Shown: positions 20,395-30,897 of the stretch, in pieces | Layout: each line of letters opens with the position of its first letter | How positions within the stretch are numbered: position 1 is the stretch's first letter | Source of the DNA: Schizochytrium sp. TIO01 | Lineage: Eukaryota > Sar > Bigyra > Thraustochytrida > Thraustochytriidae | Reading direction: 5' to 3' | Length of the DNA stretch: 64,000 nucleotides | NCBI GenBank assembly: GCA_004764695.1 | Contig: SMSO01000032.1 | Span: 5,579,483-5,643,482, forward strand | The notes under the pieces: generated by a model | Told to the model about the DNA's origin: nothing | What the model saw: only the letters and a program-made list of their open reading frames with translations | The model's database searches: none | Program-made: the position numbers and the translations under genes

Positions 20395-21777
20395 TTATTG
20401 GGATTTAGGGAACAAAGCTTGAAGCTGCGGAATAGACATGGACGGCAATTCAGATGCATTTACACGCACCTGCTGCATAGAATCACGATCACGCACCGTA
20501 ACCTCACCGGAGGTGATGGAGTCGTAATCCACGGTAACACAGAAAGGGGTGCCAATTTCATCTTGGCGACGGTATTTCTTGCCAATCTTCGTGCTTGTGG
20601 CCTCAAGAGTAACATTGAGATGAGGCTGCGCTGTACGAAACTTTCGAACAATGTCCTCGGAAATCTCAACTTGCTCCTGACTATTCTTGATGAGTGGGAG
20701 GACAGCAATGGAGTATGGTGCAATCGTTGGAGAGAGGTGTAGCACTGTTCGAGTTTCTGAGCCCACTTCTTCTACAGCAAATGCGTCGCAAAGAATTGCG
20801 AGCACAAGTCGGTTCAGTCCTAGTGCAGGCTCGATTACGGTAGGCACGAAGGGTTGACCGCCGCCAGGCTCACGATGCGTTACACCATGGCAACTTAAGT
20901 CGTAAGTACCGCGGTTGGCAAATCCCCAAAGCTCACCCCAGCCGAAGGGGTAATGGAATTCTACGTCAGTTGTACGCAAAGAATAGTGAGCTAGCTTTTC
21001 AGGAGCGTGCTCGCAAAGCCGTAAGCTCTCTTTGCGGAGACCCATGTCGTTCAGAAGCCAATGCATGCCCTCTTTGAGCCAGTGCTCAAGCCAGTTATTG
21101 GCGTCCTCTGCGGCGCAAAACCACTGGAGCTCCATCTGCTCAAACTCTCGAGTGCGAAATAAAAATTGTCCAGGAGTGACCTCGTTGCGGAAAGCCTTAC
21201 CGACTTGAGCGATACCGAGCGGAAGTCTTGGCCTAGCGGTTTTGGTGTAATTCGTGAAGTTCAAGTATGTGCCTTGAGCAGTTTCTGGGCGGAAGAAGGC
21301 TTTGGCGCCATCATTAGCAATGGGTCCAACGGAGCTTTCAAACATGAGGTTGAAGTCACGAACATCAGAGACCTGGTCGGACCACGGGTTAACTTTGCCA
21401 CATGGACAAGGTCCATTCTGGAGGTCCTTGTGCATTAAGTCACGGTCGTCAACTTCGCTCAGATGATCAGCTCGAAACCTTTTTCCACATTTGCGGCAGT
21501 CAACAAGGGGGTCGGAGAAGTTTTCCAGATGGCCTGACTTCTCCCAGACGACGGGAGGTAACATGACGGAAGAGTCAAGCCCAAAGCATGCCTCTTCTTG
21601 TGTCACAAATCTTCTCCACCATGCCTGCTCGACATTTCGTTTCAGAAGAGTTCCCAGAGGGCCGTAATCAAAGCTGTTGGCAAATCCTCCATGGATCTCG
21701 TTGCTCGCAAAGACGAAACCACGCGTCTTGCACAACCTCACCACCTCCGCGAGGTCCTTGGCGCCTCGGCGTGCCAT
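20395..21777 (-). CDS. Glycine--tRNA ligase, short alpha2 type
   Basis: A 460-residue class II aminoacyl-tRNA synthetase that charges tRNA-Gly. Motif 2 is clear: FRNE at 196-199 followed by TREFEQME at 209-216. Also present are RPETAQGTY, characteristic of GlyRS, at 163-171, the motif 3 segment GLNRLVLA, and a C-terminal anticodon-binding domain. Four Cys (94, 97, 124, 126) form a zinc-like knuckle as in bacterial alpha2 enzymes. The length matches bacterial dimeric GlyRS (about 460) and lacks the N-terminal WHEP domain and insertions of animal cytosolic enzymes (about 680). No organelle-targeting peptide is evident: the protein starts MARRGAKDLAEVV. The frame can be extended two codons to a TTG, but a stop lies just upstream, so the ATG at 21777 is used. 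Whether it serves the cytosol, the mitochondrion or both is open. Confidence 0.92.
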   Translation of the reverse strand: MARRGAKDLAEVVRLCKTRGFVFASNEIHGGFANSFDYGPLGTLLKRNVEQAWWRRFVTQEEACFGLDSSVMLPPVVWEKSGHLENFSDPLVDCRKCGKRFRADHLSEVDDRDLMHKDLQNGPCPCGKVNPWSDQVSDVRDFNLMFESSVGPIANDGAKAFFRPETAQGTYLNFTNYTKTARPRLPLGIAQVGKAFRNEVTPGQFLFRTREFEQMELQWFCAAEDANNWLEHWLKEGMHWLLNDMGLRKESLRLCEHAPEKLAHYSLRTTDVEFHYPFGWGELWGFANRGTYDLSCHGVTHREPGGGQPFVPTVIEPALGLNRLVLAILCDAFAVEEVGSETRTVLHLSPTIAPYSIAVLPLIKNSQEQVEISEDIVRKFRTAQPHLNVTLEATSTKIGKKYRRQDEIGTPFCVTVDYDSITSGEVTVRDRDSMQQVRVNASELPSMSIPQLQALFPKSQ

Positions 21778-22627
21778 TTTCAACCCAAGTCACTCCCAAA
21801 CTCCCTGAAAGCACCTCCTAAATCCTACGACTCCTCAGATATCAAGCCAGTCTTGACTGCGGTGTTATCCCCAATCCTCTCAAGATCTTCTTGCCTCACT
21901 GAAGCTCTTTTACATCGCATGCAGCACACCCAGAGAACGTCCTTTCCTTTGTTCTTGGTGCCCTCTGCCGCTACGACGCTGCTTTACCAGCGATTAAGCA
22001 GTGCTCCCTAGCTATAGCACTCTCCTACCTACCTCTATCCCCCTGCCGTCATCCCAGGACCCCTCCGCCACGTGTCCTCGCCCAAATTGGGTGTGTGCTT
22101 TTGCAAAAGAGGGTGTGTATCAATATAAGGGTCCTCGGGGACAGTGATACTATGAACCAGTAAGTAATGGTAGCAGGACCCGGGCGACCAGGTTGGGTGG
22201 CCAGAAGAGTCTTCCCCTTTATGGTTCTTCGGGTGGAGATGAAGATGAAGATGAAGATGACAATGGCTTTGGAGATGGTGCAGTGGGCGAACAAATGGGT
22301 GTCAGGAGACGATGTCTGCCTGGTTGGGGATGTTGCGAGCACGCTAGAGCGGCCCGAATGACGGGATAATCAATGACGGATGGTACAGAATGTCGAGCAG
22401 CGACAGGCATTGCACACAAGTGAAACAAACCTCTTCTACATAAGTTGGGCAAAAATAATTATACACTGTGATAGAATCGATCGTAAGTGAAACAAACTGT
22501 CACAAGTGAAACAAAACTCACGGAAACCTTTGGGAGTAAAGAGCTTGAAGAAATCGCGAGAAATCAGTCGATACACAGAATCCGAATCAATTCATCGCAG
22601 ACTCGACTCGCTCGAACGTCACTCGCG
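21778..22627. promoter_or_regulatory. Divergent promoter region, GlyRS and RGG-RRM genes
   Basis: 850 bp between two divergent start codons, both for RNA-handling proteins. It holds three copies of AAGTGAAACAAA (22418, 22485 and 22504) just upstream of the RGG-RRM start, one preceded by GTAAGT, a possible 5' splice donor. No gene seen. Confidence 0.45.
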
Positions 22628-23992
22628 ATGGCAGCTCGCGGCGAGGTTTCTTCTCGTGGCCGCGGCAGAGGTGGCTCCTCTTCTCGCGGTCGCGGTGGTC
22701 GTGGAGGTCGAGGCGGCATGCCCACGCGTGGTCGTGGTATGCCTTTTGGCATGAGGGGTCGCGGCGGCAGAGGCCGTGGCGGCTCAGCAATGCGTGGCCG
22801 TGGTGGAAGACCTGCTCGTGACGAACAGCGCGAGGAAAAGATCCAGAGGGCTGCTGGCCAGAGCAAGGGCAAGGACCACGAACTGCGTCCCCGCTTCGAG
22901 CGTCGCTCAGGTGAAGGCGGCGAGGAGCGCCGCAAGAAGCGCCCTCGCGAAGAAGAAGATGATGATGACAAAAACAAGGGCAAAAAGGAAGCCAAAAGCG
23001 ACTCAAAAAAGTCTGAAACCGCGGCCAAAAACGATGCCAAGGTCGAAAAGAAGAATGCTAAACAGCGCGTGCGGAGCCCGGAAGAACAGGCTCGCTTTGA
23101 GGCAGAGGCTGCTAGGAGGGCCGCAGACCCTCTCGGAGGAGGCCGCAAGTTCACATCAAAGGCAAACTCTGAAGAAAACAAATCTGAGGACGTGGATTCG
23201 GATGATGGCGAAGACAACGATGAGGAAGATGTAGCTTCGAAGAAGAATGTTAAGGCCACTGATGACGGTAAGAAGAAAAAGAAGCGCCGTTGGAAGGACA
23301 AGTTGGCTTGCACGCTGTTTGTGAACCAGCTTCCTTACGACGTAACTGAACAACAAATCCGGAAGCTCTTTTGCTCCATGTCAGGCATCACGTGGGCAAG
23401 TATGCTATCAGTGCAAATGGTGCTCGGATCGCGTGGCGGCTTCAAGGGCATGGCCTTTATCGAGTTCGACTCAGAGGATGCATGCAACTCTGGACTCAAG
23501 CTCGACAAGGCTACCATGTGGGGCCGTCAGATTAATGTGGGTCGCGCCGAGACCAAGGAGAAGGTTGCAGAGAGCCGTGATGCTCGTAGGCAGGAAGCTC
23601 GCAAGCAGCAGGATCAGGCCTCGAAGACGGCACGTGAAGTAGCCCAGTCCGAGCGTGCCAATGCCCAGCGTAAGTTTGGTGACCTTGCCAAGAGTGCACC
23701 ATACTTGATCAAGGATGGCACGAAGTTTGCAACCACCGAGGATCTCGAGGTTCTCATTGAGCGCGCAACGCAGCCACGCCGTGAGAAGAAAAAACGCGGT
23801 GCAGGAGCCCGTCCTGGCCAGCTCCAGCAGCGTTCTACCTGGAAAGACTTCAACGAAAAGGCCAAGGATGCCATGCGTAAGCTCCCCATCGTGGACCTCA
23901 AACGAAGACTCAACGCATTTTACAAGCTTGATGTTGACACCATGCGCGACAAGAACGCTGCGTTCCTCCAGTTCCTCCAACACCCGCTCTAA
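22628..23992 (+). CDS. RGG-box and RRM RNA-binding protein
   Basis: A 454-residue RNA-binding protein. Residues about 6-60 are an RG/RGG box (SRGRGRGGSS and following repeats), typical of arginine-methylated, RNA-binding or nucleolar proteins. A long Lys/Glu/Asp-rich linker follows, with basic nuclear-signal-like clusters. One RRM spans about 226-300, with RNP2 LFVNQLP and RNP1 GFKGMAFIEF. The C-terminal 150 residues are helical and basic and include a conserved-looking segment near the end (KLPIVDLKRRLNAFYKL). The family could be nucleolar (ribosome biogenesis) or eIF4B-like; I cannot decide. The ATG at 22628 is the first in frame; extension upstream reaches only a GTG and crosses repeated non-coding-like sequence. 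Confidence 0.85.
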   Translation: MAARGEVSSRGRGRGGSSSRGRGGRGGRGGMPTRGRGMPFGMRGRGGRGRGGSAMRGRGGRPARDEQREEKIQRAAGQSKGKDHELRPRFERRSGEGGEERRKKRPREEEDDDDKNKGKKEAKSDSKKSETAAKNDAKVEKKNAKQRVRSPEEQARFEAEAARRAADPLGGGRKFTSKANSEENKSEDVDSDDGEDNDEEDVASKKNVKATDDGKKKKKRRWKDKLACTLFVNQLPYDVTEQQIRKLFCSMSGITWASMLSVQMVLGSRGGFKGMAFIEFDSEDACNSGLKLDKATMWGRQINVGRAETKEKVAESRDARRQEARKQQDQASKTAREVAQSERANAQRKFGDLAKSAPYLIKDGTKFATTEDLEVLIERATQPRREKKKRGAGARPGQLQQRSTWKDFNEKAKDAMRKLPIVDLKRRLNAFYKLDVDTMRDKNAAFLQFLQHPL

Positions 23993-25120
23993 GTAAGCAA
24001 GCGAGTGGTGAGTCAGTTGGTTCAATTGCTAGCTATTCCCGCCCTCATCTCATGGGCTGGTGAAGCCTTCTTTGCCTTTTCTTCTTCATTTTCATAAAGT
24101 GTTACCTCTGTTCTCAACATCGAGAGCCGCTACATATGCACTATTTTAATCGCTTTGCTCCTCGGTTTCCCTGTCATCTAGCCTCTTAGGGGAGACAGAG
24201 TGTAAACGATCTAGAAGAAGTGATACGTGTTGTCAATCCGCTCTAAAGCACCTTAGAAACCTCCGCTACTACACCCATATTATTAGAAAACACACACATT
24301 CCAAGCAGACATTTATCATTTGCCGCGTTTCATAAACCCAATGACTTTTCCCATACCCTTTTTCTTCAAGCTATTATAATAATCTTTGATAATGAGAAGG
24401 TTTCTTCTTTCTTTTACTACAAACCTCCGCAATCTGCGAGGTGAATCAATATACAATTCTACTGTCTCGAACTTTGCTTATCAAATCTGTTGGGTCACGG
24501 CTCACATGATCGATGTTCCTTTTTTGTAAGGAGAGAGCGAAAGGAAAAGGTATAGAGGATATCATATGATTCAAAAAGTTGAGGGGAAAATAAGAAGTGC
24601 AAAAGGTTCAAGAAGAAGAAGAAAGCGCAGAAATTACTACAGTGTCGTAGAACTTCCATAAATCATTTAGTATGCATTCTTATTATATGGATATTTGTAG
24701 ATGAGGATGTGCTGCTGCGCCACAATTAGAATCGCAACTCAATGTATGCCTGAATTTCATTATGATGGGATGAGGTTTGAAGACTTACTTAATTGTGTTT
24801 TTCAAGAAAGCGAGTTCCACGAGTGGAAGGTTACTTGCTCAGGTTTTACGAATCTTTCTTTTTTCTTATTTGTGTGTTTGATTGTCTGCCTGTACGTTTT
24901 ATTTTGCTTGATTAGCTTGTATGCATTGTAATGTTCAGCTTCCCTCACCACGAACTAGGGCCAAGACGCCGAAATGGTGAGTGGACAATTAGGCAGTTGA
25001 AAGATTTAGACAGCTTTGTTGCGTATTCTTTTGAAAGATGTGGTTGTCTTAGCTCGTATTACAGAACAACGAAAGTTTGGAGAGTTGTTCCGCTTGCTAT
25101 GTCTATGGTGCTATGTTGTA
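23993..25120. other. Convergent intergenic region (1.1 kb)
   Basis: Lies between two convergent stops. It holds 3' flanking sequence with polypyrimidine stretches and a purine tract (agaagaagaaga) near 24610. Short open frames near 24700-25140 have no recognisable domain and are not called. Confidence 0.5.
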
Positions 25121-26434
25121 TTATTCAGGAGTGGATAGATTAATTTGCGTGTGCTTGGAGACACGCTCTGCGACGTCATGTGCAACTTGCTTGCTTGTCT
25201 GCATAGCATGCTCTGGACTGAACTCGTGTTCGTAGCAAGTGTCGAGCCACTCAAGAATAATCCGATCCATAAAGCTCGAATGGCCCAAGACGCCCTCACC
25301 CCAAGCAACATGGCCGCCACGTGCAGTGCGGGCAATTACCAAGCCAGGGCCAAAGATTCCCTTCTGCTGTAAAATGTCCGCACCCTCCACACTACACACT
25401 GGGTCATCATCCGCAGAAAAGGCAAGCGTTGGTGTGGTAATTTGATGTGCGTATGTGATAGGTGAGGATTTAAAGTAGTACTCTTCAACGGAGTCGTAGC
25501 CATGAACAGGGACTACAGCATGAGTATCGAAATCGCGTTGCGTTTTGGCAGCCATAGCCTTTTCAAAATCAATCTTCTCATGCTGCTGCACAACATCCCG
25601 ATGACCCTCCGTGTAGCCTTGCATTGAGGCTGCCAGAAAGTGTCTGGACCAAACATCAAAGTAAGGCGTCACTTTCATGTAGTCCCAGCACGGGCTGACC
25701 ACGCAGGCACCAGAAAATACGCAGCTCTTGCCAGAGCGACCAAGGTAGTTGGCGAGCAAGCCAGCACCAAGGCTGTAGCCTACGGCAAACATTTTAGCAT
25801 TTGGGTTTTCTTCGCGAAGGTGCGCTGCTGCTTGCGCGAGATCATTATAGCCTGTAGCGGTAAAACCATAAGGCGTGGTGAGCTCAAGGCCTCCGCATCC
25901 ACGAGCAACCATGACAACAACTCGGTATTTGTTTTGACGTACAAGATGGTGCACAATAGACTTGACATACTGTGAGTTACTGCAGCCTGCAAGGCCATGA
26001 TGCACGAGAACAATGGGCTTGGATGAGTCATGTTTACAAGGCGCCTCGAGCTCACCAGATCGTTTGGCCCAGTCAAGGCCGACGGTAGCGCCGCACTTGA
26101 GCTTGAAGAGTTCTCGGTCATAGTCAACCTCGGCGACCGGACGAAGCGTCCGAATTACATTATGATATACAGTGTGCAGTGAGCCAGCCATGAACTGTGT
26201 TCCAATGGACCACCACGCCGGAGGTCTGTAGCCTTCACGGAGAAGACGGCTGGATGATTTCCATCTCTGGATCACCGGATGCGACTTTTCACCGTGGGCA
26301 ACCCGCAGCTGCTCGTGTAGAGACCTGTACCACCTCGAGAGCAGTACCATGACCACGATCCAGACGACCCTGCTCTGTTGCTCCAAGAGGCTCTCGCCAA
26401 TGCCTTGCAGCCCAAGAGCCATTGTCTGTGCCAT
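25121..26434 (-). CDS. ABHD1/2/3-type alpha/beta hydrolase, membrane-anchored
   Basis: A 437-residue serine hydrolase of the ABHD1/ABHD3 (EMB8/YheT) family, whose members act on lipids and lipid esters; ABHD3 is a phospholipase. An N-terminal hydrophobic segment at about 22-38 (RVVWIVVMVLLSRWY) should anchor it. The oxyanion strand reads VLVHHGLAG, the nucleophile elbow is GYSLG near residue 222, the acid lies in SADDDPV near 342, and the catalytic His in RGGHVAWGEG near 373, so the triad is complete. Length matches the family (about 400-420). The ATG at 26434 (MAQTMALG) is used, as the eight codons above it lead only to a TTG. A TTGC microsatellite begins about 180 bp upstream of the start. 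Confidence 0.9.
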   Translation of the reverse strand: MAQTMALGLQGIGESLLEQQSRVVWIVVMVLLSRWYRSLHEQLRVAHGEKSHPVIQRWKSSSRLLREGYRPPAWWSIGTQFMAGSLHTVYHNVIRTLRPVAEVDYDRELFKLKCGATVGLDWAKRSGELEAPCKHDSSKPIVLVHHGLAGCSNSQYVKSIVHHLVRQNKYRVVVMVARGCGGLELTTPYGFTATGYNDLAQAAAHLREENPNAKMFAVGYSLGAGLLANYLGRSGKSCVFSGACVVSPCWDYMKVTPYFDVWSRHFLAASMQGYTEGHRDVVQQHEKIDFEKAMAAKTQRDFDTHAVVPVHGYDSVEEYYFKSSPITYAHQITTPTLAFSADDDPVCSVEGADILQQKGIFGPGLVIARTARGGHVAWGEGVLGHSSFMDRIILEWLDTCYEHEFSPEHAMQTSKQVAHDVAERVSKHTQINLSTPE

Positions 26435-26613
26435 GGTCGATTCCCACCACCACTTCAATATAAGCAGCGCTCTCCTTACAAATGATTAATTTGCAGTGCC
26501 TATATGTAGTGCACTGCAATCTGATGAAACCTAGAGTACGCAACGCAACTCAAGTTCGCCGTGATGAAAAGCTATCTATGATCAGCTCAGACGGCAAGTG
26601 CTGCCGTCTCTGG

Positions 26614-26646
<33 letters not shown>
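26614..26646 (+). repeat. (TTGC)n microsatellite
   Basis: About eight TTGC units, 180 bp upstream of the ABHD-like gene on the opposite strand. Confidence 0.9.
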
Positions 26647-26647
<1 letters not shown>

Positions 26648-28330
26648 GCTTTTGCGTCCACGCGGTCAGCCAGTCTCCTCGTCTTGCTGTGCTCGAGCTC
26701 TGCCGCGCTTGCTATGGGTTGGGTTTGGGTTCTGCTGGCCAAGGCCTGGCTGGGTTCTGCCTCTGCAGGCTGCTCTGCTCTATTGATCCAATGCCTCCTG
26801 GCACGTCCTGAACGGGTCTGAGTTTCGAAGTGCACAGCGGTAGCCAACCCAGGTTTGTAGGTGCAGCGTCTGCCCAAATGCAGGAACTCCAAAGCTGTTG
26901 TAGAATGAATGAATGAATCCTTGAAGCCTAACCTTTGACGATTTTGTCACTGTCAGCCTGATCGCAGAAACAGGTGTGTACTACAGAAAACAGTAGCAGT
27001 ACACTAGTCTGCCACCCCAGAGGAGTAATGCGCGGAAGTACGAAATGAAAAGGGAAGAAAAAAGCGCACTTTCCTAACGACCGTTAACTGAGTCCTAAGC
27101 AGACCAACCTTGTTTTTTGTTTTCTGTAGTGGAAGTACTAAACAATGTTTTGATCATGAAAAGTTAGTTTTCATCTCAAGTTGCATTCTTACGATGCCTT
27201 GCGTCTTCAAAATCACGCTAGGCCGTCGAGGCTGAAGGCTGGGCCTGGGAGCTCGCCTCGACTTGATCATTGCCAGATCTGGTCATGGTCTGCGAACCCA
27301 CGGTCCTCAAGTAAGTCTTGAATGTACTTATTGATATAAATAAATTTCACCAAGAATTCCCTGCAATTTCCAACCTAGAGGCCCAGTTAGACAGTACTCT
27401 AGCCAGGACTAGGGCCGGCGGGGCAGGCTGCTCAGCAGTCGAGCGCCATCATGAAAGTGAATGAACTGATTGTTCTGTCGCCAACACGGAAACAAGTTGA
27501 ACGAACAACTCCACTGCACTCACACAAGTACGCAGAATCCGATTGCCACACTGCTGCTACCAATACTAGTGGTGCCAGCTGCTGCTGCACGCGCGGAGCT
27601 TCGATCTAGGTCTTTCAGGCTCTCGTTATCGAGCGATACTAGTAAGTAAAATAACGCAGGTGCGCACTGTTTAAGGACAGCGCGTGTGTTTTGCCTCGAA
27701 ATCCGCGACGGCTGTCATGAAATGAAAAGGCAACCAAAGTTATGGTCGATAGTTGTGATGCTGACCAGATAAGATGATTTATAAGGAGTAACCTCTGGGT
27801 AATGAGAGTGAGACGATCAACTACCGTGATCATGGGTACTAAGATAAGTAGTTTATTCACAAACTGATGGGCTAGGTTACAATAGGTCAAGAAAGTATCT
27901 TCAGGGCGATGAGTGAGCGCAATTGAAGTCTTGACGGAGCTGCAGTTCGGAATGCAACAACGACAGGATACTCCTAAGCAATTTCTTCAAATGCAGCAGC
28001 GCTTTTCACAAATCTGCCTGCATCGAGGGAAGTAAGAACTTGATTTTTTAGTGCTTTGGTATCAGGTACCTACCTACTTCGGTAAATTAATTATTGAGGA
28101 CACAATGGGTACTATGGGGGTCTTGAAGGAAGTGAATGCTAAGCGAGGCCGTAAAGCAGATGAACGAGACCTGGAGATTATTTCGTTCTCACACTTTGTC
28201 ATATCAATGATAAACAAGAATTAACCATGATTGGCTCCGACTCACGTGTCGATGCTTCACGCGATAGCATTGACGCACCTCGAATAGTACTATACCGCAT
28301 TATCGCCAGCATGATTATCAATGGTGGTAG

Positions 28331-28348
28331 TGATGATGATGATGATGA
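28331..28348 (+). repeat. (TGA)6 microsatellite
   Basis: Six TGA triplets in non-coding DNA. Confidence 0.85.
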
Positions 28349-29860
28349 CTGCGCTTATAACTTGAAGGTTGATACGCCAGACAACAGTAGAAGTGAAGGG
28401 TAGGTACCTCGTTCGAGTTTGCCGTTGTTTACAACTTGACGAACTTGAATGCAAAACACAACAACGCCCTCAGCAGCCTGATCAACGGACTCGATTACTT
28501 CTTTTCTGTCGTGTCTTGCAGAAGCAAAAAGTGCCAATTACTTGAACATCCGGAATGGATTTGATCGAAAAGCAATTCAAGTTGTAAGCAGCGCTTAGTA
28601 GGTACCAAAAATAAACGCACTGGTGGCTGAGCCACAATGGTGACATCTTGAGTTTTCACTGTACAATGTGCACATCTCCGCTCGAGTACTCAATTAATTG
28701 GCCGGGAACCTCGTGGGTGCCACAGGATCCAGTCCCGTGGCTCGTTCGACCGACGTTGTATCCCAAGTCTTTACGATCTTCAAAACTTGCTGAAAGTAAT
28801 GACCTACGGGATTCTTGCGCTAGCTTTGAGAGTGAACTATCTTAAATCTGGTAGTAAGCCCAAATACTCAGCCTATCTATGTAGTATATCCTCTTTACTA
28901 AGAAGTTGTTTCGTTTCGTAGCATATCCTCGGATTCTTCCTCAGGTTGATGTGTTTTGACTTGAATTTTAACACAAGCCAGGGATCGATTGATAGGAGTC
29001 GCCTATGTCTCACAAGAGTACCTACACTTACTCTGAAGTCGTCGAGCAAGATACTCCTAAACACGAAAACTTTGCACTTCACAAGATGGCAGAAGCCTAC
29101 GTGAGAGGCATCCTGGCTTTCGATCAATGTGCTGTGACTCTCTATAGGAATGAAATGGAGCGAAGTAGTACTTTGTTTTGACGTACTATGGTACATGCAT
29201 GTTGATTCTGAGAACGAATCTTGGCAGCTTTGAAGACACAATTTGAGAGCGCTACGCAAAGCAAGGTAAAAAGTAAATATGAAAATAGGCCTTCATGCAT
29301 GCCATGAGCGGCTAGGCCTCTACGGAAGTTTGTATAAAAAAAAACAATGTTGTATCAAAGCTCATGCATCTGCAGAGCTTGGGGATTCTACAAGCGAGCT
29401 CACAAAGTTTCGGCACAATGATTTATTTTGATTTTGACCCTTTCTTCTTTGAAAAAAGGAAAGAGAGAAAATTGAAAATATCTGACAAAGCCAAAATTTT
29501 CCATCAGGTATACACAAGAAAGAACACTATTCGCTACGTTGCAGAAATCACCTTCTCAAACTTTCATGCCTTTGCAAACATTGTGACCACCTTGAACTAT
29601 GTCAATAAACAATAAGAAGACATTCTTTTGTGTTGAGGAAAAAAAAAGAAAAAAAAGAGAAAAAGTGAACCACAACACTGACATAAAGGAAAAAGAAGAG
29701 CTTTGGCGAGGAGATCAAAACACTACTACTACAATCTTGCGAATTCGAACGAGCGCGCGAGCATCGCACAACTCGGTTTGTCAACGCAAAAAAGGGTAGA
29801 CCTGGAAGCGAAGCAAACTTATCTACGAAAGCAGAGTTACAAAACACAAGTCGAGACGTG

Positions 29861-30488
29861 ATGGAGGCGCAGATTGTGCAGATGGCTGCCTGGGCAGTCC
29901 GCGGCAGCGAGGAGATGCCACGACGCGTAGAGCGCATCCAGGGCCAGGCTGCGGCGTCGTCTCAGGTAGGTTGATATCAAAATGGAGTTTTGGCTCGCTG
30001 CATCTTGCAAACTGACCTTGATTCAATCATTTTGGAGCGTTTTCTTGCGCATTCATGTATTCATGTGTTTACAGCATGCCAATGCCGCGTACGATCGTCT
30101 TGAACGTGTCATGAATATAAGAAAAGGCCGTGGGAGAGCCACCACAGGTTCACCTGAGACTAACATCCGAGGTGTGCGTGAGTTGGCTTCTCAAGCGTTT
30201 AGTATCTGCCAGGAAGCGTGCACTGAGGAAGGCCCACGTGAAGAGATGCGCCAAGCACGCCACCAAGCCGGCATCGATCGAGCTCGGGCAAAGGTACAGG
30301 AGTTCACCAATGTTAGCGAACTTCGAGATCAAGTACGGGAGCTTGAGGCAGAGGTTCGACGTAAAAAGGAAGCCCAGGCTCTGCGTATGCGCATGCGCGA
30401 GTTAGAAGCCCAACTTGCCCTCTTAGAGGCAAATGACACGTCGAACAGCACCAAAGGTAAAACAGCCCAAGATGACTCGATGTATTAG
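29861..30488 (+). CDS. Small coiled-coil protein, two exons with a 109-bp intron
   Basis: Exon 1 is 29861-29965 (35 codons from ATG, MEAQIVQMAAWAVRG at the front). A GTAGGT donor starts at 29966 and a tttacag acceptor ends at 30074. Exon 2 is 30075-30488, stop TAG. Both exon edges fall on codon boundaries, giving a 172-residue protein. The intron contains no long frame of its own; an in-frame ATG inside it makes a spurious exon-2-only frame. Residues about 105-155 form a clear coiled coil (LRDQVRELEAEVRRK and beyond), and the N-terminal half is helical with a conserved-looking AAYDRLERVM. No family recognised. This is the only confident spliced gene in the window. It is convergent with SPAG6, 410 bp away. 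Confidence 0.75.
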
Positions 30489-30897
30489 ATTGTATTCCTA
30501 TTTTATGTAACATATTGCTTAGATTAGTTTGTCCACTTTCTTGATGATATGGACTTTTATTTCTGAGTCACTTCTCGAAAATAAGTTAAGAAACTGATGA
30601 GGGCGAACTTGAAAAGCTCACAACATCTTTTTGTGAACGTAACTTCAGCAAGCATATCAAAATTGAAATATGAAATATTGATTATTTTACTTGGACGATG
30701 GTGCAGTTTGTGGATGGCCAAGTATGCAAGGAAAGTTCGTGTGTTCCAAAAAGCTGTCAGAAAACAGAAAGCGTTAGCAAGATATATACTTGTGAGCATT
30801 TAAACAGTACATTGTTAGAAACTGTCGTAGAAAATGGCAAAAAATTACGTTAAAGTAAAACATATTGTGTGTCTCTTTAGAATCCAATGGGGGTAGC
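30489..30897. other. Short convergent spacer
   Basis: 409 bp between two stops; AT-rich, no gene seen. Confidence 0.6.

Larger units (their letters stand above)
26435..29860. other. 3.4 kb non-coding region
   Basis: No convincing coding sequence. Contains the TTGC tract at 26614, GAAT units near 26904, a TGA tract at 28331, and three closely placed copies of the TAGGTACC word at about 28063-28610. Open frames rich in Leu/Ala/Cys at 26590-26820 arise from the TTGC microsatellite and are not genes. Confidence 0.55.

Noticed and set aside
22487-22627. 47-codon upstream extension of the RGG-RRM frame
   Set aside because: Begins with GTG and runs through AAGTGAAACAAA repeats that look regulatory.
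22564-23313. 249-codon minus-strand frame opposite the RGG-RRM gene
   Set aside because: Arg/Pro/Ser-rich shadow of the RGG box and acidic linker; no independent domain or start.
26598-26821. Leu/Cys/Ala-rich short frames near the TTGC tract, looking like signal peptides
   Set aside because: The hydrophobicity comes from the tetranucleotide repeat; no downstream coding sequence.
29982-30074. Intron-derived N-terminus for the coiled-coil gene
   Set aside because: Lies wholly within a GT-AG interval; the exon 1 start at 29861 keeps frame and has a better context.
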